Source: Methanosarcinales archaeon
GTDB taxonomy: Archaea > Halobacteriota > Methanosarcinia > Methanosarcinales > Methanogasteraceae
NCBI GenBank assembly: GCA_030605805.1
Contig: JAUWHQ010000179.1
Location: forward strand, 1 to 11,026
Direction: 5' to 3'
DNA: 11,026 bases
Shown here: piece after piece, positions 4,569 through 11,026 of the stretch
Numbering within the stretch: position 1 is the first letter of the stretch
Layout: every line of letters begins with the position of its first letter
Notes under the pieces: generated by a model
What the model was told of the DNA's origin: nothing
What the model saw: only the letters and a program-made list of their open reading frames with translations
Databases searched by the model: none
Position numbers and translations under genes: made by a program

Positions 4569-7535
4569 TCACCCCTTCGCCACCCCGATCGGCACGACCT
4601 GCGCCACCCTGCATGCGATCCCGACCTGATGCACGACATCCACGACCTCGTCGCTTGGTTTGTAGACCGCCGGCGCCTCCTCTGCAAGCACGCTTGGATG
4701 CGTAGCCCTGACAATGATTCCCTTTGCAAGCAGTTCCTTTTCGATTTCCTCGCCACGAAACTTCCTCTTCGCCGCTTTCCTGCTCCCTACCCTCCCGGCG
4801 CCGTGACATGCGCTCCCGAATGTGAGTTCCATCGCCTTCTCCATGCCGCAGAGAATGTATGACGGCGTGCCCATGCTCCCCGGGATCAGGACCGGCTGCC
4901 CGACGCTCCGGTATGCTTTCGGGACGTCGGGATGCCCTCTCGGAAACGCCCGGGTTGCGCCTTTCCTGTGCACGTAGACCATCTTCGCCTTCCCATCGAT
5001 CACGTGTTCCTCGAGTTTTGCGACGTTGTGCGCCACATCGTAGACAAGATCCATTGTGACATCCTTGCCGAAGAACTGGTGAAACGTCTCCCGAACCCAG
5101 TGGGTGATCACCTGCCTGTTCGCCCATGCGTAGTTTGCGCCTGCACACATCGCTGTGAAGTATTCCTGCCCTTCCAATGATCGGACGGGCGCACATGCAA
5201 GCTGCCTGTCCACAAGCTCGATTCCATACTTCCTTGCCGCTTTCCCGAGCACCTTGAGGTGATCGGTGCAGATCTGGTGTCCTGCGCCCCGGGATCCGCA
5301 ATGGATCATGACAGTAATGTCGCCCTCGTGAAGTCCGAATGCGTCCGCAATATCCGAATCGTAGATCTCACGCACACACTGTACCTCAAGAAAGTGGTTT
5401 CCGCTCCCGAGTGTGCCGAGTTGCGGTTTTCCCCGTTTCATCACCTTCTCGCTCACCTTGAGGTCTCCCGGAAGCTCGATTCTCCCGTTCTCCTCACAGT
5501 GCTCGAGGTCCTCCTCTACGCCGTAGCCCTCCTCGACCGCCCACTTTGCCCCGTCCTCAAATACCCGGCGCAACTCAGAGTCAGAGACCCGAAGCTTGCT
5601 CTTTGCACCAACGCCGGTCGGAACTGCGCGGAAGAGCGCATCGATCAGTTTCCTGATCTTCGGGCGGACGTCTTTTTCTGTCAGGTTCGTGCGGATGACG
5701 CGGACGCCGCAGTTGGAGACCACAAACGAATTCGCAACGAAGTTGTGATGCTTACTCTCTACCATGAAATCGTAGACGAAACCGTCGTATTCGATCTCTT
5801 CCATCGATTTTATTGAGTCCCAGACCATGCCAGATGTTTCGATAGCAGATTCAGACAGGAACGCATCGAACGTCTGGAAACCTGCCGGCACTCTGGGCTG
5901 GGTGCGCCGCCCCTCGTAGAGGGAGCGTTCGATAAACCTCTTATTGACGTGAGCGGACTGCAGGGTTGAACATATCGGTGAGAGTGCAACGCCTGATTCC
6001 CGCATCTGCACCGCCCTCTCTGCCACACACTCACGCTCGGCGATGACCTGTCCCTTCTTGCGCAGATACACCACAGCCGCGCATGCCAGATGCCGCCGCT
6101 TCTGGTTGTATTCAAATCCGACCCGGCTCCACAGTTTGATGAGATTATCAGGAGTCCCGTTGATCTGAAGCCTCAATCGGTACGATATCTCGCCGTTTTT
6201 GTTGGTATACTCCTTCCGTTTTCCGATCCGTGACGAGTCGATCCCAAAATCCGCAAGAAGCCGGGATATCTGGTCAAGAAACGCCTCGCCGTTCAAAATG
6301 ATCTCTTCTCGCTTGTTCATAGAGAGAATGGCTGCATAGAAGTTGCATCCGTGTCCGGTCATGGTGGCTGGAGATGAGAGTTCCGCACCAAAGAACGATG
6401 CCAGGAAGAGTCGTTTTTGCCAGAGGCGGAGTTTAAACATCCATTCAGGAAGCAGATATTCCTGCGTGGTTCTGTTTCCGTGTGGGACGCCCATGCACCA
6501 TAGAAGAGCTGCGAGACTCGATGATGTCACTTTAAAAGAATGTTCCTCACGTGTAAACGTTACTTTCGAATAATGCGTATTGATTTCATGATCGCGGGTT
6601 CTTGAGTAGATGCGTGAAGGCGTAAACCCCACTTTCTCGATATCCAGTCGGATCTCCTCCAGATCGTCAGGCATCCCGTAGAACCAGATCGTGCCTTTGT
6701 TTCCGGTGAAGTACATTGTCCCGTCGCCGAGAAGATAGCCCATGATCTTTAAGAGATACGGGAGCCTGTCGCTGTCAGCCGTAAGCGGTAGAAGGCTGCG
6801 TTTCTTCAGTTCAGAGACCGTCTGTTCCATATTTTTCTGATTAATATCCCGTGACCAGACATCTGCTTCGCTCACGATCACATCCTGGTCCGGTGCCTCG
6901 TATTCCACTCCCTTGAACGGGAATATCGCAATTCTCTGGTCTTGCTCATTGTTCTCTTTCTGCAAATCCTTTATCCGGACCATCCCGTTGGCGGTGTAGA
7001 GCGGGTGTTCTGCTGACGCCTTGATCGATTCGCCAGACTCGGTTCTGATCAGGTACATCTTTTCGCGGGCAGGAAGTTCCATAAAAGCGTCAATCCCGGT
7101 GTTTCTGGGCTTTGTGCCGAAGTTCATGCACTTGATGCGCTCGCAGTCCCACCGGATATCGAACTCACTGATCGGAACGGTGTAGCCGTGTTCATGCAGT
7201 ATCTCTGCGTCTCCGGATAAGCAGTTAATGTCAAAACCGACCCCACCAGGGCTGATCACGCCATCTTCCGCATCGAATGCGGCAACGCCTCCGATCGGGA
7301 AGCCGTATCCGGGATGCGCATCTGGCATCGCCATCGAGTACTTCTGGATGCCGGGGAGGGTTGCGACGTTCACAGTCTGCGAGAGCGTCTCGATCTCCAG
7401 TCCTTTGAGCAATCTCGGCGACAGGAACAGTCGCCCGGGCACCCGCATCTTCTCCATGTAATCTGTGGGGATGTCCCAGATGTAGTCTGTGACTCTGGAG
7501 AGCTTCGGCATCTTCCTTTTCTGCTGCGTCGTCAT
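4569..7535 (-). CDS. rtcB: tRNA-splicing ligase RtcB (3'-phosphate/5'-OH RNA ligase), intein-containing precursor
   Basis: The 988-aa precursor is an RtcB ligase of 484 aa, the usual size, interrupted in frame by a 504-aa intein after residue 104. RtcB seals 2',3'-cyclic-phosphate (or 3'-phosphate) and 5'-OH RNA ends with GTP and Mn2+, joining tRNA halves after intron removal and repairing RNA. Metal-binding residues equivalent to those of the Pyrococcus enzyme are present: D102, C609 (in CGVR), H714 (GSGNHF), H745 (MIHCGSRG) and H836 (VAHNVAK). The guanylylated histidine is H911 in CHGAGR, and the C-terminal lysine is K987 in GVAKG. A Shine-Dalgarno (GGGGAG, 7545-7550, nine bases before ATG) supports the start at 7535. 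The protein activator archease is not encoded in the window. The gene is divergent from the unknown-fap7-lonB cluster. The ligase is active only after the intein is spliced out. Confidence 0.96.
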   Translation of the reverse strand: MTTQQKRKMPKLSRVTDYIWDIPTDYMEKMRVPGRLFLSPRLLKGLEIETLSQTVNVATLPGIQKYSMAMPDAHPGYGFPIGGVAAFDAEDGVISPGGVGFDINCLSGDAEILHEHGYTVPISEFDIRWDCERIKCMNFGTKPRNTGIDAFMELPAREKMYLIRTESGESIKASAEHPLYTANGMVRIKDLQKENNEQDQRIAIFPFKGVEYEAPDQDVIVSEADVWSRDINQKNMEQTVSELKKRSLLPLTADSDRLPYLLKIMGYLLGDGTMYFTGNKGTIWFYGMPDDLEEIRLDIEKVGFTPSRIYSRTRDHEINTHYSKVTFTREEHSFKVTSSSLAALLWCMGVPHGNRTTQEYLLPEWMFKLRLWQKRLFLASFFGAELSSPATMTGHGCNFYAAILSMNKREEIILNGEAFLDQISRLLADFGIDSSRIGKRKEYTNKNGEISYRLRLQINGTPDNLIKLWSRVGFEYNQKRRHLACAAVVYLRKKGQVIAERECVAERAVQMRESGVALSPICSTLQSAHVNKRFIERSLYEGRRTQPRVPAGFQTFDAFLSESAIETSGMVWDSIKSMEEIEYDGFVYDFMVESKHHNFVANSFVVSNCGVRVIRTNLTEKDVRPKIRKLIDALFRAVPTGVGAKSKLRVSDSELRRVFEDGAKWAVEEGYGVEEDLEHCEENGRIELPGDLKVSEKVMKRGKPQLGTLGSGNHFLEVQCVREIYDSDIADAFGLHEGDITVMIHCGSRGAGHQICTDHLKVLGKAARKYGIELVDRQLACAPVRSLEGQEYFTAMCAGANYAWANRQVITHWVRETFHQFFGKDVTMDLVYDVAHNVAKLEEHVIDGKAKMVYVHRKGATRAFPRGHPDVPKAYRSVGQPVLIPGSMGTPSYILCGMEKAMELTFGSACHGAGRVGSRKAAKRKFRGEEIEKELLAKGIIVRATHPSVLAEEAPAVYKPSDEVVDVVHQVGIACRVAQVVPIGVAKG
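5712..7223 (-). mobile_element. RtcB intein with LAGLIDADG homing endonuclease
   Basis: Precursor residues 105-608 (504 aa) form the intein. Block A starts with the nucleophile C105 (CLSGDAEIL). Block B is SGESIKASAEHPLYT, with H177. The dodecapeptide endonuclease motifs are MGYLLGDGT (265-273, acidic D271) and LASFFGAEL (378-386, acidic E385); both acidic residues remain, so the endonuclease may be active. A helical stretch at about 500-545 could be a helix-turn-helix DNA-binding module. Blocks F and G are FVYDFMVESKHHNF and VANSFVVSN, ending in N608, with C609 as the downstream nucleophile. The penultimate residue is Ser, not the usual His. Removal rejoins FDIN to CGVR. Inteins at a matching RtcB site are known in Methanocaldococcus and Pyrococcus (the 'Hyp-2' inteins, recalled). 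Such elements spread by cutting intein-free alleles. Confidence 0.93.
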
Positions 7536-7544
7536 GATGAACTA

Positions 7545-7598
7545 CTCCCCGTACTTGTTCAAATGAGTTGTGGTTGTTTCGAAGAGACGTTTTATCAT
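7545..7598 (-). promoter_or_regulatory. rtcB promoter and Shine-Dalgarno
   Basis: On the minus strand GATAAAA (7590-7596) is a TATA-like element. A start 25-27 bp downstream gives a leader of about 30 bases. That leader contains GGGGAG (7545-7550), nine bases before the ATG at 7535. Unlike several other genes here, rtcB therefore seems to have a leader with a true ribosome-binding site. Confidence 0.45.
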
Positions 7599-7673
7599 CT
7601 TCTTGTAACGGTTCCGTTCCGGGAAAAGATTTATTGCGGAATAAACAGCACAATTACACAACAGCAGGATGAA

Positions 7674-7684
7674 AAATTTATTTT
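7674..7684 (+). promoter_or_regulatory. TATA-like box for the unknown-fap7-lonB unit
   Basis: AAATTTATTTT is centred about 34 bp before the ATG at 7714 and would give a short leader of some 6-10 bases. No good Shine-Dalgarno lies between. A second A/T-rich stretch (GATTTATTG, about 7629-7636) is further upstream. This 178-bp divergent gap serves both rtcB and the rightward unit. Confidence 0.4.
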
Positions 7685-7713
7685 CAGGAGCCGGATAGGC
7701 AGGATAGACTGAT

Positions 7714-8592
7714 ATGATCTTCCCACCAGAATACAAAGCCGTCGGCGTGATCCGCACCGACAGGACGCTATCTGTTGCGCACGGTGAACTCCTGCGCCGT
7801 AAGACCGGTCAGACCAGAGAATCCGAGGTGTACTTCCTCTCACAGTACCTGATCGTCTTTGCATCCGATGGCTGCGCGGTCTACGCCGTAACAAGCGAGG
7901 GAGAGGGGTTGTTCAGGAGAGTGACATCGTTAACATGCATTTCATCGGGAGACGAAGTCGTACAACACGACGAACCGGTAAACATGCACAACCGAACCCT
8001 GCTTGTAAAAACAGCCCGTGAATACTGCACAGACACGGTGAACACCGTCATCTTCAGGAGTGTGGACCAGCATCTCACATTCGTGCACAGACCGAACCTC
8101 TGCGACCTCATCGAGATCGATGTGATCGATGTGATCCCACCTGTTCCGGGCTGGCTCGTGTACATGGTCGGGCAGCTTGGCGACTGTCTGCTCGGCGAAC
8201 TCGGCGTTACATTCACACACAACATCCTGGATCTGAGGCAGTTTGAGGGCGAGGATTCGGTTTTTCCCTGCTTCACATCGGGGCTCTCCGGAAGGTATCT
8301 TGACAGCGAGGAGATAACTGAGCCCGCCACCCTGATCGGGTGCGACATCTCGAAGATGATCATCGACCAGCAGTTTCCCGACCTGAACTATAAATTTATC
8401 AACATCTGTTCACAGACCGGGGGGGCATACAAGATCACAAAACCATTCATCGCACGGTGCTGCCAGTCCGAGCGGGCTGGGCTCGTCGAGATTAACGGCA
8501 TCGATGGCGTGGTTGTGCACTGGGCAGCCTCTGGCTACGAGGTGGCAGATGCACTGCGGAATCTGGTTCAAAGGCTACGGTCACGACCATGA
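7714..8592 (+). CDS. Conserved-looking archaeal protein of unknown function, coupled to fap7
   Basis: I cannot assign this 292-aa protein with confidence. It looks cytosolic: no signal peptide or membrane helix is evident. It has ten cysteines (residues 54, 75, 105, 130, 158, 186, 210, 232, 249, 250), many for its size, but no CxxC pair, so a zinc ribbon or ferredoxin site is not evident. A distinctive central stretch reads RPNLCDLIEIDVIDVIPPVPG (126-146), then GELGVTFTHNILDLR (161-175). The C-terminal part (about 205-290) alternates strands and helices (GCDISKMII, FINICSQTGG, GLVEINGIDGVVVHW). I have a weak memory of similar uncharacterised proteins in methanogens and haloarchaea. Its TGA overlaps the fap7 ATG (ATGA, 8589-8592), so the two are translationally coupled and may act together in RNA or ribosome maturation; this is inference from context only. 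Confidence 0.8.
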   Translation: MIFPPEYKAVGVIRTDRTLSVAHGELLRRKTGQTRESEVYFLSQYLIVFASDGCAVYAVTSEGEGLFRRVTSLTCISSGDEVVQHDEPVNMHNRTLLVKTAREYCTDTVNTVIFRSVDQHLTFVHRPNLCDLIEIDVIDVIPPVPGWLVYMVGQLGDCLLGELGVTFTHNILDLRQFEGEDSVFPCFTSGLSGRYLDSEEITEPATLIGCDISKMIIDQQFPDLNYKFINICSQTGGAYKITKPFIARCCQSERAGLVEINGIDGVVVHWAASGYEVADALRNLVQRLRSRP

Positions 8593-9113
8593 TCATTGGA
8601 ATCACGGGCACGCCCGGAACCGGAAAGACGTCGGCGTGTGCTCTTCTGGGAGGCGTGCTCGATCTGAATGAACTCATCAGGGAAGAGGGGCTCTATTCAG
8701 GCGTTGACGATGAGCGGGGCTCTCTGATCGCTGATATGGACGGGGTGTACGATCGCATCTGTGAGATTGCACAGGGCAGGGACGGGAATCTCGTAATCGA
8801 GGGGCATCTCTCGCACCATGTCTGCGATCTTGCGATCGTGCTCCGTCTCTCGCCTGACGAACTCGAGCGGCGTCTTAGGAAGCGGGGGTATTCCGGGGCA
8901 AAGATTTCGGAGAACGCGGAGGCAGAGGTGGTTGACGTGATCCTTGTCGAGGCGGCAGAATGGTGTGACCGGGTGTATGAGATCGATACGACCGGTAAAA
9001 CGGTGGAGGAGGTCGCTGATACGATCCGGGAGATTCTCGATTCGATCGATCGCGGAATCTGGATCGAGGGATACGAGCCGGGCTCGGTTGACTGGAGCGA
9101 ACACTTTATATGA
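8589..9113 (+). CDS. fap7: Fap7/AK6-type adenylate kinase, small-subunit ribosome biogenesis NTPase
   Basis: The 174-aa protein has the P-loop GTPGTGKT (7-14) and the family's conserved elements: DLNELI (25-30), GLYSGVDDERGSLIADMD (34-51), IEGHLSHH (70-77) and RKRGYSGAKISENAEAE (97-113). These are diagnostic for the AK6/Fap7/hCINAP group of archaea and eukaryotes. It transfers phosphate between ATP and AMP and, with ribosomal protein uS11, assists late maturation of the small ribosomal subunit. The stretch between the P-loop and DLNELI is about eight to ten residues shorter than I expect (the usual ...LLAERLGYEVV... helix and strand), while all other motifs are intact. The start overlaps the preceding stop by four bases, and the stop overlaps an alternative lonB start in the same ATGA fashion. 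Confidence 0.88.
   Translation: MIIGITGTPGTGKTSACALLGGVLDLNELIREEGLYSGVDDERGSLIADMDGVYDRICEIAQGRDGNLVIEGHLSHHVCDLAIVLRLSPDELERRLRKRGYSGAKISENAEAEVVDVILVEAAEWCDRVYEIDTTGKTVEEVADTIREILDSIDRGIWIEGYEPGSVDWSEHFI
9105..9112 (+). promoter_or_regulatory. TATA-like box overlapping the fap7 stop, probably for lonB
   Basis: TTTATATG spans the last codons of fap7 and is centred about 28 bp before the ATG at 9137, the same spacing as at the DUF106 and fumarase genes. No Shine-Dalgarno precedes 9137, so a leaderless lonB transcript starting near 9135 is plausible, alongside read-through from the upstream genes. Confidence 0.4.
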
Positions 9114-9136
9114 GAACCAACAAAGTGTTGTATACA

Positions 9137-11026
9137 ATGAACGGCGAGACGAACGATAATCTGCCAGAGAAAGAGCATGAAGAGCTGATAGATGGTGATC
9201 TGCTTGGCGGAATTGATATCGAATCGACAAGGGATCTCGAGGTTCCGCAACTGCTCATCGATCAGGTGATCGGGCAGGAAAGTGCCAGCGCAATCATCAA
9301 GAAAGCAGCACAGCAGCGGAGGCATGTGCTGTTGATCGGGACTCCGGGCACAGGAAAGTCGATGTTAGCTCAGGCAATGGCTGAATTGCTGCCAAAAGAA
9401 GAGTTGAAGGATATTCTTGTTTATCATAATCCGGAAGATGGAAATAACCCAAAAATACGCGAAGTTAAAGCTGGTAAAGGTACACAGATCGTCAATGCCC
9501 ACAAATTAGAAGCCCAACGGAAGGCGCAGATACGAAACACGATTTTACTGGTAATCGGATTTGCAATCCTCATTTACGCAGCATCCCTTGGCGGAATGGC
9601 TCTGCTGTGGGGAATTCTTGCTGTTTTGCTGATTATGGTGATCGGCAGGCAGTTTGTGCATGGCGAGAAGGGGCTCGTGCCAAAGCTGCTCGTGAACAAC
9701 AGGGATCGCGATTCGGCGCGATTCGTGGATGCAACAGGCGCGCACGCAGGTGCGCTGCTTGGTGATGTGCGGCACGACCCATTCCAGTCAGGCGGGCTCG
9801 AAACACCATCTCATGACCGTGTGGAAGCAGGCGATATCCAAAAGGCGCACAAAGGAGTGCTGTTCATCGATGAGATCAATATCCTGCGCCCCGAATCCCA
9901 GCAGAGCCTGCTTACGGCGCTGCAGGAGAGAGAGTATGCGATCACAGGGCAGTCAGAGCGCAGTTCAGGCGCTCTTGTCAAGACGCAGCCGGTCCCATGC
10001 AACTTTATCATGGTCGCCGCAGGAAACCTGGATGCCGTAGAGGGCATGCATCCCGCGCTCAGGTCAAGAATCAAGGGATATGGCTATGAGATCTATATGC
10101 GTGATTCGATGGACGATACCCCTGAGAACCGCCGGAAACTCGTTCGGTTCGTTGCCCAGGAGGTCGACAAGGACGGAAAGATTCCTCACTTCGATCAGAG
10201 TGCCGTTCGGGAGATTTTGCGCGAGGCAAGAAGACGGGCTGGGAGAAAAGGGCATCTCACACTGAAATTGCGTGATCTCGGCGGTCTTGTCAGGGTTTCT
10301 GGCGATATCGCACATGCGGAAGGCGCACCGGTGGTGACTGCGGCTCACGTACTCGCTGCGAAGCGGATGTCCAGATCAGTTGAACAGCAGCTTGCAGACC
10401 AGTATCTTGAGCAGCGCATGGACTACAAGATGTACCACAAGAAGGGTGCAGAGATCGGAAGGGTGAACGGACTCGCCGTGATGGGCGGAGATTCGGGAAT
10501 TGTCCTGCCGATCATGGCAGAAGTGACTCCTGCGCTATCCAAGAACGAGGGAAAGCTGATTGCAACTGGGATGCTTAAGGATATCGCAAAAGAAGCCGTT
10601 CAGAACGTTTCAGCCCTCATCAAGAAGGTTACAGGCAAGGATACCTCAAACATGGACATCCATGTCCAGTTCATCGGCACGTACGAGGGCGTGGAGGGCG
10701 ACAGCGCATCGATATCCATTGCAACAGCGGTCATATCAGCGTTTGAGGAGATCCCCATCGATCAGTCGATCGCGATGACCGGCTCGCTATCGGTGAGGGG
10801 TGATGTGCTCCCTGTCGGAGGCGTCACCTACAAGATCGAGGCTGCGGCGCAGGCAGGCATCAAGACCATAATCATACCGAAAGCAAACGAGGACGATGTC
10901 CTGATCGAGGATGAGTACCGCGATATGGTGAAGATCATACCGGTCTCGAAGATCAGCGAGGTGCTGGAGATCAGTCTGGTAGGAAAGGGGAAGGAAGGCT
11001 TGCTCGATACGATCAAGCGGTTCTCA
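9137..11026 (+). CDS. lonB: Archaeal LonB membrane-anchored ATP-dependent protease (3' end cut by window)
   Basis: The frame stays open for 630 codons to the right edge with no stop; archaeal LonB is usually about 620-650 aa, so only a few residues are probably missing. Order of parts: LLIDQVIGQE (39-48), Walker A GTPGTGKS (68-75), two membrane helices inserted in the AAA+ domain (about 136-154 and 157-174), Walker B VLFIDEIN (D245, E246), sensor region FIMVAAGNLD, and a C-terminal Lon protease domain. The Ser-Lys dyad is S523 in GVEGDSAS and K566 in VGGVTYKIEAA, with the usual spacing of 43. It is the essential membrane protease of archaea, degrading damaged and regulatory proteins at the cytosolic face. 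An in-frame ATG at 9110 overlaps the fap7 stop (ATGA) and would add nine residues; I prefer 9137 because of the TATA-like box 28 bp upstream and because the conserved part starts well inside. Confidence 0.95.
   Translation, partial: MNGETNDNLPEKEHEELIDGDLLGGIDIESTRDLEVPQLLIDQVIGQESASAIIKKAAQQRRHVLLIGTPGTGKSMLAQAMAELLPKEELKDILVYHNPEDGNNPKIREVKAGKGTQIVNAHKLEAQRKAQIRNTILLVIGFAILIYAASLGGMALLWGILAVLLIMVIGRQFVHGEKGLVPKLLVNNRDRDSARFVDATGAHAGALLGDVRHDPFQSGGLETPSHDRVEAGDIQKAHKGVLFIDEINILRPESQQSLLTALQEREYAITGQSERSSGALVKTQPVPCNFIMVAAGNLDAVEGMHPALRSRIKGYGYEIYMRDSMDDTPENRRKLVRFVAQEVDKDGKIPHFDQSAVREILREARRRAGRKGHLTLKLRDLGGLVRVSGDIAHAEGAPVVTAAHVLAAKRMSRSVEQQLADQYLEQRMDYKMYHKKGAEIGRVNGLAVMGGDSGIVLPIMAEVTPALSKNEGKLIATGMLKDIAKEAVQNVSALIKKVTGKDTSNMDIHVQFIGTYEGVEGDSASISIATAVISAFEEIPIDQSIAMTGSLSVRGDVLPVGGVTYKIEAAAQAGIKTIIIPKANEDDVLIEDEYRDMVKIIPVSKISEVLEISLVGKGKEGLLDTIKRFS

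Noticed and set aside
4430..4705. Plus-strand frame starting beside the ATATAAAT box
   Set aside because: It runs antisense into the conserved C-terminus of rtcB and its product is Pro/Arg-rich without a recognisable motif.
4492..5301. 269-codon minus-strand open frame
   Set aside because: It overlaps the RtcB C-terminal half in another frame; the real frame holds the catalytic histidines. The shadow product is Arg/Gly-rich, as expected from GC-biased codons.
5259..5816. 185-codon plus-strand open frame antisense to rtcB
   Set aside because: It lies opposite conserved RtcB sequence, has no promoter or ribosome-binding site, and shows no domain.
8110..8133. Tandem GATCGATGT repeat in the unknown protein gene
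   Set aside because: It is only two copies of nine bases within a coding sequence (EIDVIDVI) and needs no further explanation.
8693..9325. Overlapping minus-strand frames opposite fap7 and the start of lonB
   Set aside because: Both plus-strand genes have clear diagnostic motifs; the antisense products are Ser/Arg-rich with no recognisable motif.
1..11026. CRISPR arrays, insertion sequences, rRNA or tRNA genes, or a defence island
   Set aside because: No regularly spaced repeats, transposase, terminal inverted repeats or conserved RNA gene sequence were seen. The only mobile element is the intein.

Overview
The window comes from an archaeon, most probably a euryarchaeote of the methanogen/alkane-oxidiser branch. 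Five genes are archaeal or archaeal-type: a membrane-anchored LonB protease, a Fap7-type adenylate kinase, a DUF106/EMC3-like membrane insertase, an RtcB RNA ligase carrying an intein, and a multiheme c-type cytochrome of the sort found in ANME, Syntrophoarchaeum and Archaeoglobales. Promoters look archaeal too: A/T-rich TATA-like boxes lie about 28-34 bp before several start codons, and Shine-Dalgarno sequences are often absent. The genus cannot be fixed from the sequence alone.

Layout, left to right. (1) Positions 1-642, minus strand: the N-terminal 214 residues of a multiheme cytochrome, cut by the window edge. (2) 818-1441, plus: DUF106/EMC3-like insertase, convergent with (3) 1487-2053, minus: the beta subunit of class I fumarase, with no alpha subunit beside it. 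(4) 2165-4130, minus: a tight three-gene unit read phoU, then a 96-aa Gly/Ile-rich membrane protein, then a membrane-bound family 2 glycosyltransferase. (5) 4131-4568: a gene-free gap of about 440 bp holding the phoU promoter, two small dyads, and a strong candidate for a small structured RNA with its own TATA box and a T-rich end. (6) 4569-7535, minus: rtcB interrupted in frame by a 504-aa LAGLIDADG intein. (7) 7714-11026, plus: divergent from rtcB, a 292-aa unknown protein overlapping fap7 by four bases, followed by lonB, which runs off the right edge only a few codons before its expected end.

Most genes are housekeeping: membrane protein insertion, TCA-cycle chemistry, phosphate signalling, tRNA splicing and RNA repair, ribosome biogenesis, membrane proteolysis. 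The divergent rtcB and unknown-fap7-lonB block groups RNA/ribosome maturation with protein quality control. The cytochrome is the one clear pointer to extracellular or membrane electron transfer. No CRISPR array, insertion sequence, tRNA or rRNA was seen. The least explained items are the structured RNA candidate at 4306-4419, the atypical splice junction of the RtcB intein, and the calcium-loop and CX4CH features of the cytochrome.
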